DNA of 64,000 nt from an uncultured Desulfatitalea sp. (GTDB lineage Bacteria; Desulfobacterota; Desulfobacteria; Desulfobacterales; Desulfosarcinaceae), in NCBI GenBank assembly GCA_937868765.1, contig CALMNL010000004.1:1066749-1130748 (forward strand). Reading direction: 5' to 3'. Positions 27,496 to 37,197 of this stretch are shown here, in pieces. A program made the translations under genes and the position numbers. Under the pieces are notes generated by a model. The model saw only the letters and a list, made by a program, of their open reading frames with translations. It had not been told where the DNA came from and did no database searches. Each line of letters starts with the position of its first letter. Positions within the stretch are counted from its first letter, which is position 1.

Positions 27496-28368
27496 TCAAT
27501 CCATAACGATGATGACCCGGCACTGCTTTAAGAAACCCAGGTTGGCCGAAGCGTCGCGCAACCTGTCGGCATCGACATTGCTGATCACGATGTCGCACTC
27601 ACGGCCCTGCAAGGTGCGCAGTCCTTTGATGGTCAGGGGGTGGGAGGCCACCCGTTCGCGTCGGGCCGCCACCTCCAGGCTGCGCTCATATTCGCAAACC
27701 CCGTGCTGCACCGCAAACTCACGGCTGATGAAAGCCGGCCCATAGACCACTTTTCCGTTTTCGTCGAGCAACAAGGGCACCAAGGCCGGCTTGGCACCGA
27801 TGCCGCGCGCGTCCACGATCAGCCCGCTGAATCCGTCGGCGGCCGGCGGGACGGGCAGAGCAGACGGCCGGGTCCCGGCCGGGGTGCCCCGACCCGGGGC
27901 CGGCATCTGAATAATGGACTCCACCTGCTTGATATCGGAAGGCAGCACCAGCTGGGCGAATCCCCCCAGCAACTCCAATTGAACGGCGACCCGCACCGCG
28001 CCGATGGTCAAAGGCTGAATCTCGATCACGCGCGCCGCCGCGGCCATCTCCCGAACCCTTGCGTCAATTTGCGCGTCCGCCGCCATCAGCTGGGCGATGC
28101 GCCGACCGCTGTCCAGACGCACCGCCTGCAGGGTGCGCAGGGTATTGCGAACCGCCTGCTGCTGCGCCATGGCGATGTTATGTTCCGGATTCACCTCCGC
28201 CGGCGTCGCGGACCGTTCCGGGGTAAAGGTGCCCCTGGCCACCAGAACGCCTTTGGACCAATTGACGCTGCCCGATGGAAAGCTTTCCACCAGTTCTATC
28301 CCGGGTTCGGCGAGTCCGATCCGCGGCACAAGCAGCAGACCGGCGCACAATAGCAGGTATAGGCGCAT
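27496..28368 (-). CDS. LPP20-like exported protein
   Basis: From ATG 28368 the protein has 290 residues with a signal peptide (MRLYLLLCAGLLLVPRIGLA). The mature region resembles LPP20/FlgP-type envelope proteins: a V..GTF / A...A.RN.LR.LQ block in the first 100 residues and a later C-terminal beta domain (GLIVDARGIGAKPALVPLLL; CDIVISNVDADRLRDAS). Neither that start nor a GTG at 28386 has a clear ribosome site. It is divergent from the mla operon and could be functionally linked to the envelope, but no enzyme motif is seen. Confidence 0.75.
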   Translation of the reverse strand: MRLYLLLCAGLLLVPRIGLAEPGIELVESFPSGSVNWSKGVLVARGTFTPERSATPAEVNPEHNIAMAQQQAVRNTLRTLQAVRLDSGRRIAQLMAADAQIDARVREMAAAARVIEIQPLTIGAVRVAVQLELLGGFAQLVLPSDIKQVESIIQMPAPGRGTPAGTRPSALPVPPAADGFSGLIVDARGIGAKPALVPLLLDENGKVVYGPAFISREFAVQHGVCEYERSLEVAARRERVASHPLTIKGLRTLQGRECDIVISNVDADRLRDASANLGFLKQCRVIIVMD

Positions 28369-28403
28369 TTTATTATGGTAGTTCACTAAGTTAGGTAAAC
28401 CGG

Positions 28404-28431
28404 TTGACCGTGTCGGTTAATATATTGTAAG
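28404..28431 (+). promoter_or_regulatory. Probable sigma-70 promoter of the mla-like operon
   Basis: TTGACC (28404-28409), a 16-base spacer and TGTAAG (28426-28431) predict a start near 28438. This places ATG 28483 inside the transcript and argues against an upstream TTG start at 28435. Confidence 0.45.
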
Positions 28432-28482
28432 AATTTGGGTAAGTCAACCAAGCCACCTGCAGCCACCGCGCTCGGTGGGGAG

Positions 28483-29283
28483 ATGGAGGGGGCCAACACC
28501 AAAACCATGGAACGGGTTACCGGTTACATCGGCCGCAAGGCCATCGACTCCATCACCCATCTGCTGGACCTGTTCGCTTTCCTTTACCGCATTTTCTCCC
28601 AGATCTTCGCCCACCCCGAAACCGGCCGCATCCTGGTGGGCCGCATCATCGTCCAGCAGCTCTACTTCACCGCCGTCCAGGCGCTGCCCATCCTGATCCC
28701 CATCGCCCTGCTGGTGGGCAGCATGGTGATCATCCAGTTTTCCAGGCTCTCGGGCCAATACGATTTCAGCCGCATCTCGGTGCTGCTCATCGTACGCGAG
28801 ATCGGACCGATCATCACCGCCCTGCTGGTGATCCTGCGCTCGGCCACCGCCGTGACCATCGAAATCAGCTACATGCGCGTGCTGCACGAGTTGGATACCC
28901 TGGAAATGGCCGGGGTGGACCCGGTGCGAGTGGTCTGCGTCCCGCGCCTGGTGGGCATCACGGCCGCCATGGTGGGTCTTTTCGTGGTTTTCGACCTGGT
29001 CTCGATTCTCGGCGGATACGCCATCATCTGGCTGGCCACCGACATCCCCATGGGCGGCTTTCTCTACCAGATCGCCAAGGCCATCACCCCGGCCGACATC
29101 GGTGCGGGCCTGCTCAAGGCACTGCTTTTCGGCATTATTATCACCGGCACCTGTTTATATCGCGGCTTTGAGATGAAACGGCAGATAACCGAGGTGCCCA
29201 TCGCCACCTCCCGTTCGTCCATCGAATGCTTTTTGTACTGCCTGGTGATCAACGTGTTTATTTCAACGGTATTTTACCTGTGA
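28483..29283 (+). CDS. mlaE: MlaE-family lipid transport permease
   Basis: From ATG 28483 this is a 266-residue MlaE permease with about five membrane helices and the family signature around LLIVREIGPIITALLVILRS and LHELDTLEMAGVDPVRVVCVPR, the EAA-like coupling helix. In Mla systems it is the inner-membrane channel moving phospholipids between inner membrane and MCE proteins. Next come an ATPase-like gene (4 bp overlap) and an MlaD-type gene. No MlaC or MlaB partner is in the window. Confidence 0.93.
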   Translation: MEGANTKTMERVTGYIGRKAIDSITHLLDLFAFLYRIFSQIFAHPETGRILVGRIIVQQLYFTAVQALPILIPIALLVGSMVIIQFSRLSGQYDFSRISVLLIVREIGPIITALLVILRSATAVTIEISYMRVLHELDTLEMAGVDPVRVVCVPRLVGITAAMVGLFVVFDLVSILGGYAIIWLATDIPMGGFLYQIAKAITPADIGAGLLKALLFGIIITGTCLYRGFEMKRQITEVPIATSRSSIECFLYCLVINVFISTVFYL

Positions 29284-29981
29284 GCCTTCATCTGATCGAG
29301 CTGTCGGATTACAGCCTGCGGGCGGTGGGGTCGGGCACCGGCATTCAGGGCTTTTCGTTCGCCCTGGATCCGGGGGACGTATGCGCCATCGACAGTCAGC
29401 AGGCCGACGATGCCTATTTGTTTTTGCGGGCCCTGGCCACCCTGACCCGCCCGCTCAAGGGCCGCTTCTATTTCAAAGGCCGAAAGTGCGACTTGCGGCA
29501 ATACCGGGAGATGCTCGCATACAAGCGCCAGATCGGCTATGTGGCCCGGGACACCGCCTTGATCAGCAATCTGACGGTGCGCCAGAACCTGCTGCTCCAG
29601 CGCTACTACCACGAAAATACGCTTTCCATCGATCTGACGCCGGAAGCGCTGGAATTGTGCGAAGCTTTCGGCATCCGTGAAAAACTGGACCGCCGGCCCT
29701 CCGGCCTCAACGCCATGGAGACCCAGGCGGCCATCGTCATCCGGGAGATCAGCAAGAAACCGGCGGTGCTGCTCCTCGGTCAGCCCGAGGATTTCATCGG
29801 CCACGCCAAGTTCGACCTGATCACCCGGCTGTTCAGTCAGCTGATCGCCGAGCGGTTGCCCATCGTGTTCCTCTCCTTCGACCGGCGCCTGGTTCGGCGT
29901 TTCGCCAACCGCAAGGTGATGATTGCCGACGGCGGCCTGACCACGGTGACGGTGAAACCACCCCCCGGCGCGGAGCAATAG
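29280..29981 (+). CDS. Degenerate MlaF-like ABC ATPase (pseudo-ATPase)
   Basis: GTG 29280 overlaps the mlaE stop (GTGA) and gives 233 residues. Overall layout follows an ABC nucleotide-binding domain, but every catalytic motif is altered. The Walker A place reads AIDSQQADDAY, with no GxxxxGK[S/T]. The Q-loop Gln is replaced (IGYVARDTAL). The signature reads PSGLNAMETQ instead of LSGGQ. The Walker B end reads LLLGQPEDF where LLLDEPT is expected. The switch His is lost (FLSFDRRL). The frame is intact, of normal length and sits between mlaE and mlaD, so it is probably a functional structural subunit rather than a decaying gene. An active ATPase may be encoded elsewhere. Confidence 0.85.
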   Translation: MSLHLIELSDYSLRAVGSGTGIQGFSFALDPGDVCAIDSQQADDAYLFLRALATLTRPLKGRFYFKGRKCDLRQYREMLAYKRQIGYVARDTALISNLTVRQNLLLQRYYHENTLSIDLTPEALELCEAFGIREKLDRRPSGLNAMETQAAIVIREISKKPAVLLLGQPEDFIGHAKFDLITRLFSQLIAERLPIVFLSFDRRLVRRFANRKVMIADGGLTTVTVKPPPGAEQ

Positions 29982-29983
29982 CC

Positions 29984-30982
29984 ATGGAAATGGAATTTTC
30001 GAGACTGGAAAAGATCGTGGGCACGTTCATCGTGGGCGTGGTGCTGCTGCTCATGGCCACCCTGGTGATCATCGGCCGCGGCAAGGACTGGTTCGAAAAA
30101 TATATCACCTATTACACCGCCTTTGCCGAAAGCTACAACCTGCAGGAGAACGCCGCGGTGAAGCTGTTCCGCACCGACATCGGCAAGGTGGTCAAGATCA
30201 CCCTGGAAAAGAACCGGGTTCAGGTCAAGCTGGCCATCCTGGAACGCTACGCTTCGCGCATCCGCCAGGATGCCGTGGCGGTGGTGGAGAGCCCCACCCT
30301 GATCGGCTCGGAGTACATCGCCATCCTTCCCGGTTCTCCGGATGCGCCGCCGATCGAGCCCGAAGGGGAGATCCGCTCCCGGGAAAAACGCTCGCTCACC
30401 GACATCCTGGCCGAATTCCAGGTGGAAAAGACCGCTTTGCTGGTGGTCAAGGCCATCCAGGACATCAGCCAGGTGACCCAGCGCCTGGGCGACCCCAAGG
30501 GGCCGCTGATCGCCTCGGTGGAGAACATCGAAAAGGTCAGCGCCAACGTCGAACGGATCACCAGCGACCTGCAGGCGGGCAAAGGCGCCATCGGCTCGCT
30601 GCTCAAATCCGAAGAGGTGTGGCAGCGCATGGCGGACAACATCCAGCGCATGAGCCGCATCATGGACAACCTCGAGGCCACCACGGCCCAGGCGCCCCAG
30701 ACCATGACCCTGGTGCAGGAAAACCTGGTGGCCCTGCAGGCCAGCATCAAGCAGACCGAACAGATCCTGGCCGAGATCAAAGCCATCACGGGCGACATCA
30801 AGGCCGGCAGCCAGAATATCCCCCAGATCTCCGTCACCTTCAAGGAAGGCGTCCAGGAGATCCGCCAGGGGGTCGAACAGGTCAACCGCGTGGTGGACTC
30901 GCTGCAGAAAAGCTACCTGATCCGCGGCAACCTGCCCCCCGAATCCATTCCGCCCAAGACCGATGCCGGGGCACGGCCATAG
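29984..30982 (+). CDS. mlaD: MlaD-type MCE-domain protein
   Basis: This 332-residue protein is anchored by one N-terminal helix (about 12-30, IVGTFIVGVVLLLMATLVII). It has one MCE domain (about 38-120; FAESYNLQENAAVKLFRTDIG, SPTLIGSEYIAILPG) and a long alpha-helical, coiled-coil C-terminal half (about 150-310). MCE hexamers form periplasmic tunnels for lipids; long helical tails in other MCE proteins build needle-like channels. It follows the pseudo-ATPase by 2 bp and ends 13 bp before the palindromic element. Confidence 0.92.
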   Translation: MEMEFSRLEKIVGTFIVGVVLLLMATLVIIGRGKDWFEKYITYYTAFAESYNLQENAAVKLFRTDIGKVVKITLEKNRVQVKLAILERYASRIRQDAVAVVESPTLIGSEYIAILPGSPDAPPIEPEGEIRSREKRSLTDILAEFQVEKTALLVVKAIQDISQVTQRLGDPKGPLIASVENIEKVSANVERITSDLQAGKGAIGSLLKSEEVWQRMADNIQRMSRIMDNLEATTAQAPQTMTLVQENLVALQASIKQTEQILAEIKAITGDIKAGSQNIPQISVTFKEGVQEIRQGVEQVNRVVDSLQKSYLIRGNLPPESIPPKTDAGARP

Positions 30983-30995
30983 TAGGTTACGGGCT

Positions 30996-31139
30996 GGTGT
31001 CCGTTCAGAAATGGTAGCTTGTGGTCCAGATCAAGGCGGCGCATTTTTGCGACCACAGGCGTAGTTTTACTACGTCGAGGATCGCAAAAAGGTGCCAACG
31101 AAAAGCTGGGCCGCAAGATGCCGTTTCTGAACGGACACC
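30996..31139. repeat. 144 bp palindromic (MITE/REP-like) element
   Basis: The ends are inverted repeats: GGTGTCCGTTCAGAAATGG (30996-31014) pairs with 31121-31139 at 18 of 19 bases. Imperfect pairing continues inward to a central CGTAG-TTTTA-CTACG, so the whole stretch can fold into one long hairpin. It contains no gene, sits between the converging mlaD and nadK, and its last base is the first base of the nadK stop. It looks like a non-autonomous mobile or REP-type element now acting as a two-way terminator. Confidence 0.8.
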
Positions 31140-31993
31140 TACCGGCTGCCGCTCCATTTTAGCTTGGTCCGCAGCACATCGAAGAAGTTGCGCTCGGGCA
31201 ATGTGATCAGATTCACCGGCCGGTCGGCCTTGCGGATCAGAATGGTGTGGCTTTCATCGATGGGCAGCCCGACCTGGCCGTCGAAGGTGAGCATGATGTC
31301 CGCCGAGCGCTCGGCCAGCTGGATCTTGATGCGCGAACCCGGCGGAACGATCAGCGGCCGGTTGGTCAGGGTGAAGGGACAGATGGGGGTGAGCAGGATG
31401 CCCTCCACGGCGGGATGCATGATCGGGCCGCCGGCCGCCAGGGAGTAGGCCGTGGAGCCGGTGGGGGTGGCCACGATCAGGCCGTCGGCGCGGTAATCGG
31501 TGAGGTGGCGGTCGTCGACGTGGGTCTTGATCAAGGCCAGGCGGGCCAGGGCCCCCTTGTTGATCACCACGTCGTTGAAGACGATTTCGTGGGCCAGGCG
31601 CTCGCCGCCCCGCCAGATCTCCGCCTCCAGGCGCATGCGCGGCCAGGTGGTGAAGTGGTTGTCCAGGATGGCCTGCACGGCCATGTGGATCTGCTCTTCG
31701 CCGGCCTCGGCCAGAAAGCCCAGCTCGCCGAACTTGATCCCCAGAATCGGCACCTGGTTGTCGCCCAGCCAGCGCACGGCGCTCAAGAGGGTGCCGTCGC
31801 CGCCCAGCACCAAGACGAAATGCAGATCGTCCGGGGCCACCTCGTTGCCGGGGCGCGGCGTGGTGGAAGTGTCCGCATCGCTGGGCCGTCGCACCACCGT
31901 ATGGCCCCTTTCCGCGAGCCAGCGCTCCAACGCATCGGCGTGGCGCCGCGCATGGGCATCCGGTTTGACCACCAGCGCAATGTTCTTGGCCAT
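31139..31993 (-). CDS. nadK: NAD kinase
   Basis: ATG 31993 (AAGGAG upstream) gives 284 residues. It phosphorylates NAD to NADP: GGDGTLLSAVRWL is the GGDG nucleotide loop, followed by GELGFLAE, the NDVVI segment and ADGLIVATPTGSTAYSLAAGGP. Length and order fit bacterial NadK. Its stop codon touches the palindromic element. Confidence 0.97.
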   Translation of the reverse strand: MAKNIALVVKPDAHARRHADALERWLAERGHTVVRRPSDADTSTTPRPGNEVAPDDLHFVLVLGGDGTLLSAVRWLGDNQVPILGIKFGELGFLAEAGEEQIHMAVQAILDNHFTTWPRMRLEAEIWRGGERLAHEIVFNDVVINKGALARLALIKTHVDDRHLTDYRADGLIVATPTGSTAYSLAAGGPIMHPAVEGILLTPICPFTLTNRPLIVPPGSRIKIQLAERSADIMLTFDGQVGLPIDESHTILIRKADRPVNLITLPERNFFDVLRTKLKWSGSR

Positions 31994-32219
31994 TGACCGC
32001 TCCTTTTTCAATGGTTGGATCTCCCGGCGCTGCTGCCGACCCAGGCCGCTTTCTGCCGGAACTATTACGGCGATTGGATGCCAGCGTCAAATGGTTAATC
32101 GCCAAGGGCCCGTTTTGGACCGAACGAATCGCGTTTCAGGATACATTGCTTGCAAAATTAGCCCGTTACCTGTAAGGGAAAACTAAAGTTCGATGAATTA
32201 CATGGGCAAGGAGGAGAGG

Positions 32220-33389
32220 ATGAACGTTCGCATCTCGGGTCGGGCGCCCCTCATGGCCGCCATTTTTCTGATCGCCTTCGTTTCGCTCTGGACCGCATGT
32301 TCGCAGAAAGAAGGTGCCCCCGTCGCCAGCGAGCAAAAAAACCTGCCGCCCATCAAGATCGCCGTGGTGGGCTCCCACAGCGGCGACCTGGCTTCGTACG
32401 GCATCCCTTCGGTGCGCGCGGCCCAGCTGGTGGTGGACCAGCGCAACGCCGCCTGCGGGATCGCCGGCCGGCGCATCGAACTGCTGGTGGAGGACGATGT
32501 CTGCAAGCCGGAACTGGCCGCCAACGCCGCCACCAAAGTGATCGGCGACGGGGCCCAGGTCGTGGTCGGCCACATCTGCTCGGGCGCCACCAAGGCGGCC
32601 CTGGGAATCTATAAGGAGGCCCGCCTGGTCGCCATGTCCCCCTCGGCCACCAACCCGGCGTTAACCCAGAGCGGCGAATATCCCAATTTCTTCCGGACCA
32701 TCGCCTCGGACGACGCCCAGGCCCGCCTGGAGGTGGATTTCGTGTTGGGTCGGCTCAAGGCCCAGAAGATCGCCGTGCTGCACGACAAGGGCGACTACGG
32801 CAAGGGCTTGGCCGAATTCGCCAAAGGCTTCATCGAAGCCGATCCGCGCGGCGCGGTGGTGCTCTTCGAGGGCATCACGCCCGGCGCGGTGGATTACTCC
32901 GCGGTGGTCAACAAGATTAACCAGTCCGGCGCCCAGGCCGTGATCTACGGCGGCTACCACCCCGAAGCCTCCAAGATCGTGTCCCAGATGCGCAAGAAGG
33001 CCATGACCATCCCCTTCGTCTCCGACGACGGCGTCAAGGACGACACCTTCATCAAGGTGGCCGGCGAATTCGCCGAAGGGGTCTACGCCACCGGCCCGGT
33101 GGACACCACGCGCAATCCCATCGCCATCGAGGCTGTGGCCGCCCACAAGGCGAAGTACGGGGAAGATCCGGGCGCCTTTTTCCTCAACGCCTACGCCGCC
33201 ACCCTGGCCCTGGTCAACGCCTTCGAGAAAGCCTGCGCCACCGACTACGACGCCATCGTCAAGGCCCTGCGCTCCGAGTGGGTCGCCACCCCCCTGGGCA
33301 TCATCCGCTTCGACGAACGCGGGGACGCCATCGGCGTGGGCTTCGCCATGTATCAGGTCCAGGGCGGTAAATATGCGGAGATCAAATAG
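32220..33389 (+). CDS. livK: Branched-chain amino-acid-type ABC substrate-binding protein (LivJ/LivK)
   Basis: ATG 32220 lies just after AAGGAGGAG. The 389-residue type-I periplasmic-binding protein has a lipoprotein-like signal (FVSLWTACSQ; the lipobox -3 Trp is unusual). The mature fold is typical: IKIAVVGSHSGDLASYG, the ligand-loop VVGHICSGATKAA, and PSATNPALTQ. It delivers Leu/Ile/Val or related amides to LivHMGF. It heads the five-gene operon, 12 bp before livH. Confidence 0.93.
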   Translation: MNVRISGRAPLMAAIFLIAFVSLWTACSQKEGAPVASEQKNLPPIKIAVVGSHSGDLASYGIPSVRAAQLVVDQRNAACGIAGRRIELLVEDDVCKPELAANAATKVIGDGAQVVVGHICSGATKAALGIYKEARLVAMSPSATNPALTQSGEYPNFFRTIASDDAQARLEVDFVLGRLKAQKIAVLHDKGDYGKGLAEFAKGFIEADPRGAVVLFEGITPGAVDYSAVVNKINQSGAQAVIYGGYHPEASKIVSQMRKKAMTIPFVSDDGVKDDTFIKVAGEFAEGVYATGPVDTTRNPIAIEAVAAHKAKYGEDPGAFFLNAYAATLALVNAFEKACATDYDAIVKALRSEWVATPLGIIRFDERGDAIGVGFAMYQVQGGKYAEIK

Positions 33390-33401
33390 CGGACGGTCGC
33401 G

Positions 33402-34310
33402 ATGAACTGGGACTACCTGCTATCGCTCTTCATGGGCGGCCTGACCCGGGGCAGCATCTACGCCCTCATCGCCCTGGGTTACACCATGGTCTACGGCATC
33501 ATCTCCCTGATCAACTTCGCCCATGGGGAGATCTACATGATCGGCGCCTTCACGGCCTTGATCGTCATCGGCGTGCTGACCCTGGCCGGCTGGAACGGCA
33601 TGGCCATCCTGCTGATCGCCGCCGCCGCCGCGGTGGTCTATGCCGCCGCCTACGGCTGGACCATGGAGCGCATCGCCTACCGGCCGCTGCGCCGGGCCCC
33701 GCGACTGTCGGCCCTGATCAGCGCCATCGGCATGTCCCTTTTTTTGCAGAACTACGTGCGCATGGCCCAGACCGCCAATTTCCTGCCCTTTCCCAATCTA
33801 ATCCCCGACTTCGCCTGCTTGAAACCGGTGGCCCACATCGTGCGCGCTTCGGAGATCGTGATCTACGCCGTCACCGCCCTGGTCATGCTGCTGCTCACCC
33901 TGCTCGTCAAATTCACCCGCATGGGCAAGGCCATGCGCGCCACGGCCCAGGACCGGGAAATGGCCATGCTCTCGGGGGTGGACGTCGACCAGGTCATCTC
34001 CCTTACTTTCATCATCGGTTCGGCCATCGCCGCCATCGGCGGGGTGCTTATCGCCTCGCACGTCGGCCAGATCAATTTCTACATCGGATTTCTCGCCGGC
34101 ATCAAAGCTTTCGTGGCCGCCGTGCTCGGCGGCATCGGCAGCATGCCCGGCGCCGTGCTGGGCGGCCTGGTGCTCGGCTGGACCGAAAGCTTCTTCACCG
34201 GCTATGTCTCCAGCGACTATGAGGATGTCTTCGCTTTTCTCTTCCTGGTGGGCATCCTGATCTTCCGGCCCAGCGGGCTATTGGGGCGCAAACAAACGGA
34301 GAAAGTATGA
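33402..34310 (+). CDS. livH: Branched-chain amino-acid ABC permease LivH
   Basis: This 302-residue integral membrane protein has about eight helices. It has the LivH start LTRGSIYALIALGYTMVYGI and INFAHGEIYMIGAF, plus the ATPase-contact segment GKAMRATAQDREMAMLSGV. It forms one half of the channel with LivM. Confidence 0.96.
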   Translation: MNWDYLLSLFMGGLTRGSIYALIALGYTMVYGIISLINFAHGEIYMIGAFTALIVIGVLTLAGWNGMAILLIAAAAAVVYAAAYGWTMERIAYRPLRRAPRLSALISAIGMSLFLQNYVRMAQTANFLPFPNLIPDFACLKPVAHIVRASEIVIYAVTALVMLLLTLLVKFTRMGKAMRATAQDREMAMLSGVDVDQVISLTFIIGSAIAAIGGVLIASHVGQINFYIGFLAGIKAFVAAVLGGIGSMPGAVLGGLVLGWTESFFTGYVSSDYEDVFAFLFLVGILIFRPSGLLGRKQTEKV

Positions 34311-34343
34311 TCAGAGTATTCATTACTTGCACGGAGGCAGGCA

Positions 34344-34404
34344 TGTGCGGCAAGCATTAGCATCCCTTGTTTCGAGGTGTGTGTCGCGCAGCGTTTGCCG
34401 CACA
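34344..34404. repeat. Inverted repeat between livH and livM
   Basis: TGTGCGGCAAGC (34344-34355) and GTTTGCCGCACA (34393-34404) pair at 11 of 12 positions across 37 bases. They lie in the only sizeable gap (129 bp) of the liv operon and could form an mRNA hairpin that adjusts livM-livG-livF levels. Confidence 0.6.
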
Positions 34405-34439
34405 CGCCGGGGAGTTTATCAATAAGCCATTAGGAAAAG

Positions 34440-35665
34440 ATGGACCCGAAAGAAGAAATCAAAAAATCATTCATCGCCGCCATCTGGTTCATGTTCCTGA
34501 CCTTCCCGATCATGGTCGTGCGCGTGGACACCATCGAGCATACCGTGACCTGGCGCTGGGAACGGCTGATCTGGGTGGGCGCGGCCTTCTTCCTGCTCTC
34601 CTTCATCTGGCGCCGCCTCCTCGACCGCAAGCTTACCGGCCCGAGCGCCACCGATACCGCCCCCGCGCATGCCGCCCCCCGCTGGAAGCATCTGACCGCC
34701 GATTCACGCCTCAAACGCCCGGCCCTGGCCGCCGCCGCACTCTTCTTCCTGGCCGTGCCCCTGCTCTTCTCCTGGAACAAAACCATCCTCGTCACCAACG
34801 CCCTGATCTATGTGGTCATCGCCCTGGGACTCAACATCGTCGTGGGACTCGCCGGCCAGCTCGTGCTCGGCTACGTGGCCTTCTTCGCCGTGGGGGCCTA
34901 CGGCTACGCCCTGCTCAACCTGCACTATGCCGTCGGCTTCTGGAGCGCCTTGCCCATCGGCGCGGCCCTGGCCGCGCTCTTCGGCCTGCTGCTGGGCTTT
35001 CCCGTGCTGCGGCTGCGGGGCGACTACCTGGCCATCGTCACCCTGGGCTTCGGCGAAATCATCCGCATCGTTCTGGAGAACTGGAACGAGCTCTCCTTCG
35101 GCCCCAGCGGCATCGACAACATCCCGCCGCCCGACTTCTTCGGCTTGATCCTGAACCTGCGCCAGACCCACATCGCCATCTACTACCTGATGGTGGTGTT
35201 GACGCTGCTGACCATCCTGGTGGTTTCCCGCCTGCAGCATTCGCGCATCGGCCGCTCGTGGGAAGCACTGCGGGAGGATGAAACCGCGGCCCAGGCCATG
35301 GGCATCGACACCACCCGTGCCAAACTCAGTGCCTTCGCCCTGGGCGCCTGCTGGGCCGGCATGGGCGGCGTGGTCTTCGCCGCCAAGCAAAAGTTCATCA
35401 ACCCCGGCAACTTCACTATCTGGGAGTCGATCCTGGTGCTGTGCATCGTCGTCTTGGGCGGCATGGGCTCCATCACCGGTGTGGTACTGGCGGCCCTGGT
35501 GCTGGTGATCCTGCCCGAAGCCCTGCGGGTCTTCGCCGATTACCGCTGGCTGGTCTTCGGCGCCATGCTGGTGCTCGTGATGGTCTTTCGGCCCGAAGGC
35601 TTGGTGCGCGCCCGGCGCCGGGTCTACGCCTTCGAACCGACCGAATCCGACAAGACGGAGGGCCC

Positions 35666-35669
<4 letters not shown>
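34440..35669 (+). CDS. livM: Branched-chain amino-acid ABC permease LivM
   Basis: This 409-residue permease has an N-terminal extension of about 80 residues with two extra helices, then the conserved core NALIYVVIALGLNIVVGLAGQ and GDYLAIVTLGFGEIIRIV, and SWEALREDETAAQAMGID as the ATPase contact. Its final codons overlap livG by 4 bp (ATGA). Confidence 0.95.
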
Positions 35670-36440
<771 letters not shown>

Positions 36441-36454
<14 letters not shown>

Positions 36455-37166
36455 ACCTTTGCTCAAGATCGACGACATCCACAGCTTCTACGGCAACATC
36501 GAGGCGCTCAAGGGCATCCGCCTGGAGGTGGCCGAAGCGGAGGTGGTGACGCTCATCGGCGCCAACGGCGCGGGCAAGAGCACCACCCTGATGTCGATCT
36601 GCGGCCTGACGCCGCCGCGCCGGGGGGCGATCTACTTCCAGGGCGAACCGATCCACGGCCTGGCCCCCCACCGGATCGTGGCCCGGGGTATTGTCCAGGT
36701 GCCCGAGGGCCGGCGCATCTTCCCCGAATTGACCGTGCTGGAAAACCTGGGAATGGGCGCCTTCCTGCGCCGGGACCCGCAGGGTATCAAAGCCGATCTG
36801 GACGACCTGCTCGGGCTCTTTCCCATCCTGGCCCAGCGCCGGCGCCAGCCTGGCGGCACCTTGTCCGGCGGTGAGCAGCAGATGCTGGCCATCGCCCGGG
36901 CCCTGATGGGCCGGCCGCGCCTGTTGCTGCTGGACGAACCCTCCCTGGGCCTGGCCCCCCTGGTGGTGCGGCGCATCTTCGAGACCATCGCCGCCATCAA
37001 CCGCGAACGACGCACCACCATCCTGCTGGTCGAACAGAACGCCAATCTGGCTCTCAAGGTGGCCCACCGGGGCTATGTCCTGGAAAACGGCCGCATCACC
37101 CTGGCCGCTGACGCAGCGGCGCTGGTCGCCGACGAACGGGTGCGGCAGGCCTATCTGGGAATTTGA
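36441..37166 (+). CDS. livF: Branched-chain amino-acid ABC ATPase LivF
   Basis: This 241-residue ATPase has Walker A GANGAGKST, VPEGRRIFPELTV, signature TLSGGEQQML, Walker B LLLDEPSLGLAP and VEQNA in the switch position, all normal for LivF. It ends the transporter operon, but the next gene (AlgB-like) begins only 31 bp later and may be cotranscribed. Confidence 0.96.
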
Positions 37167-37197
37167 AGCCTCAGTTGGAAATCGAAAGGCAAGCATC

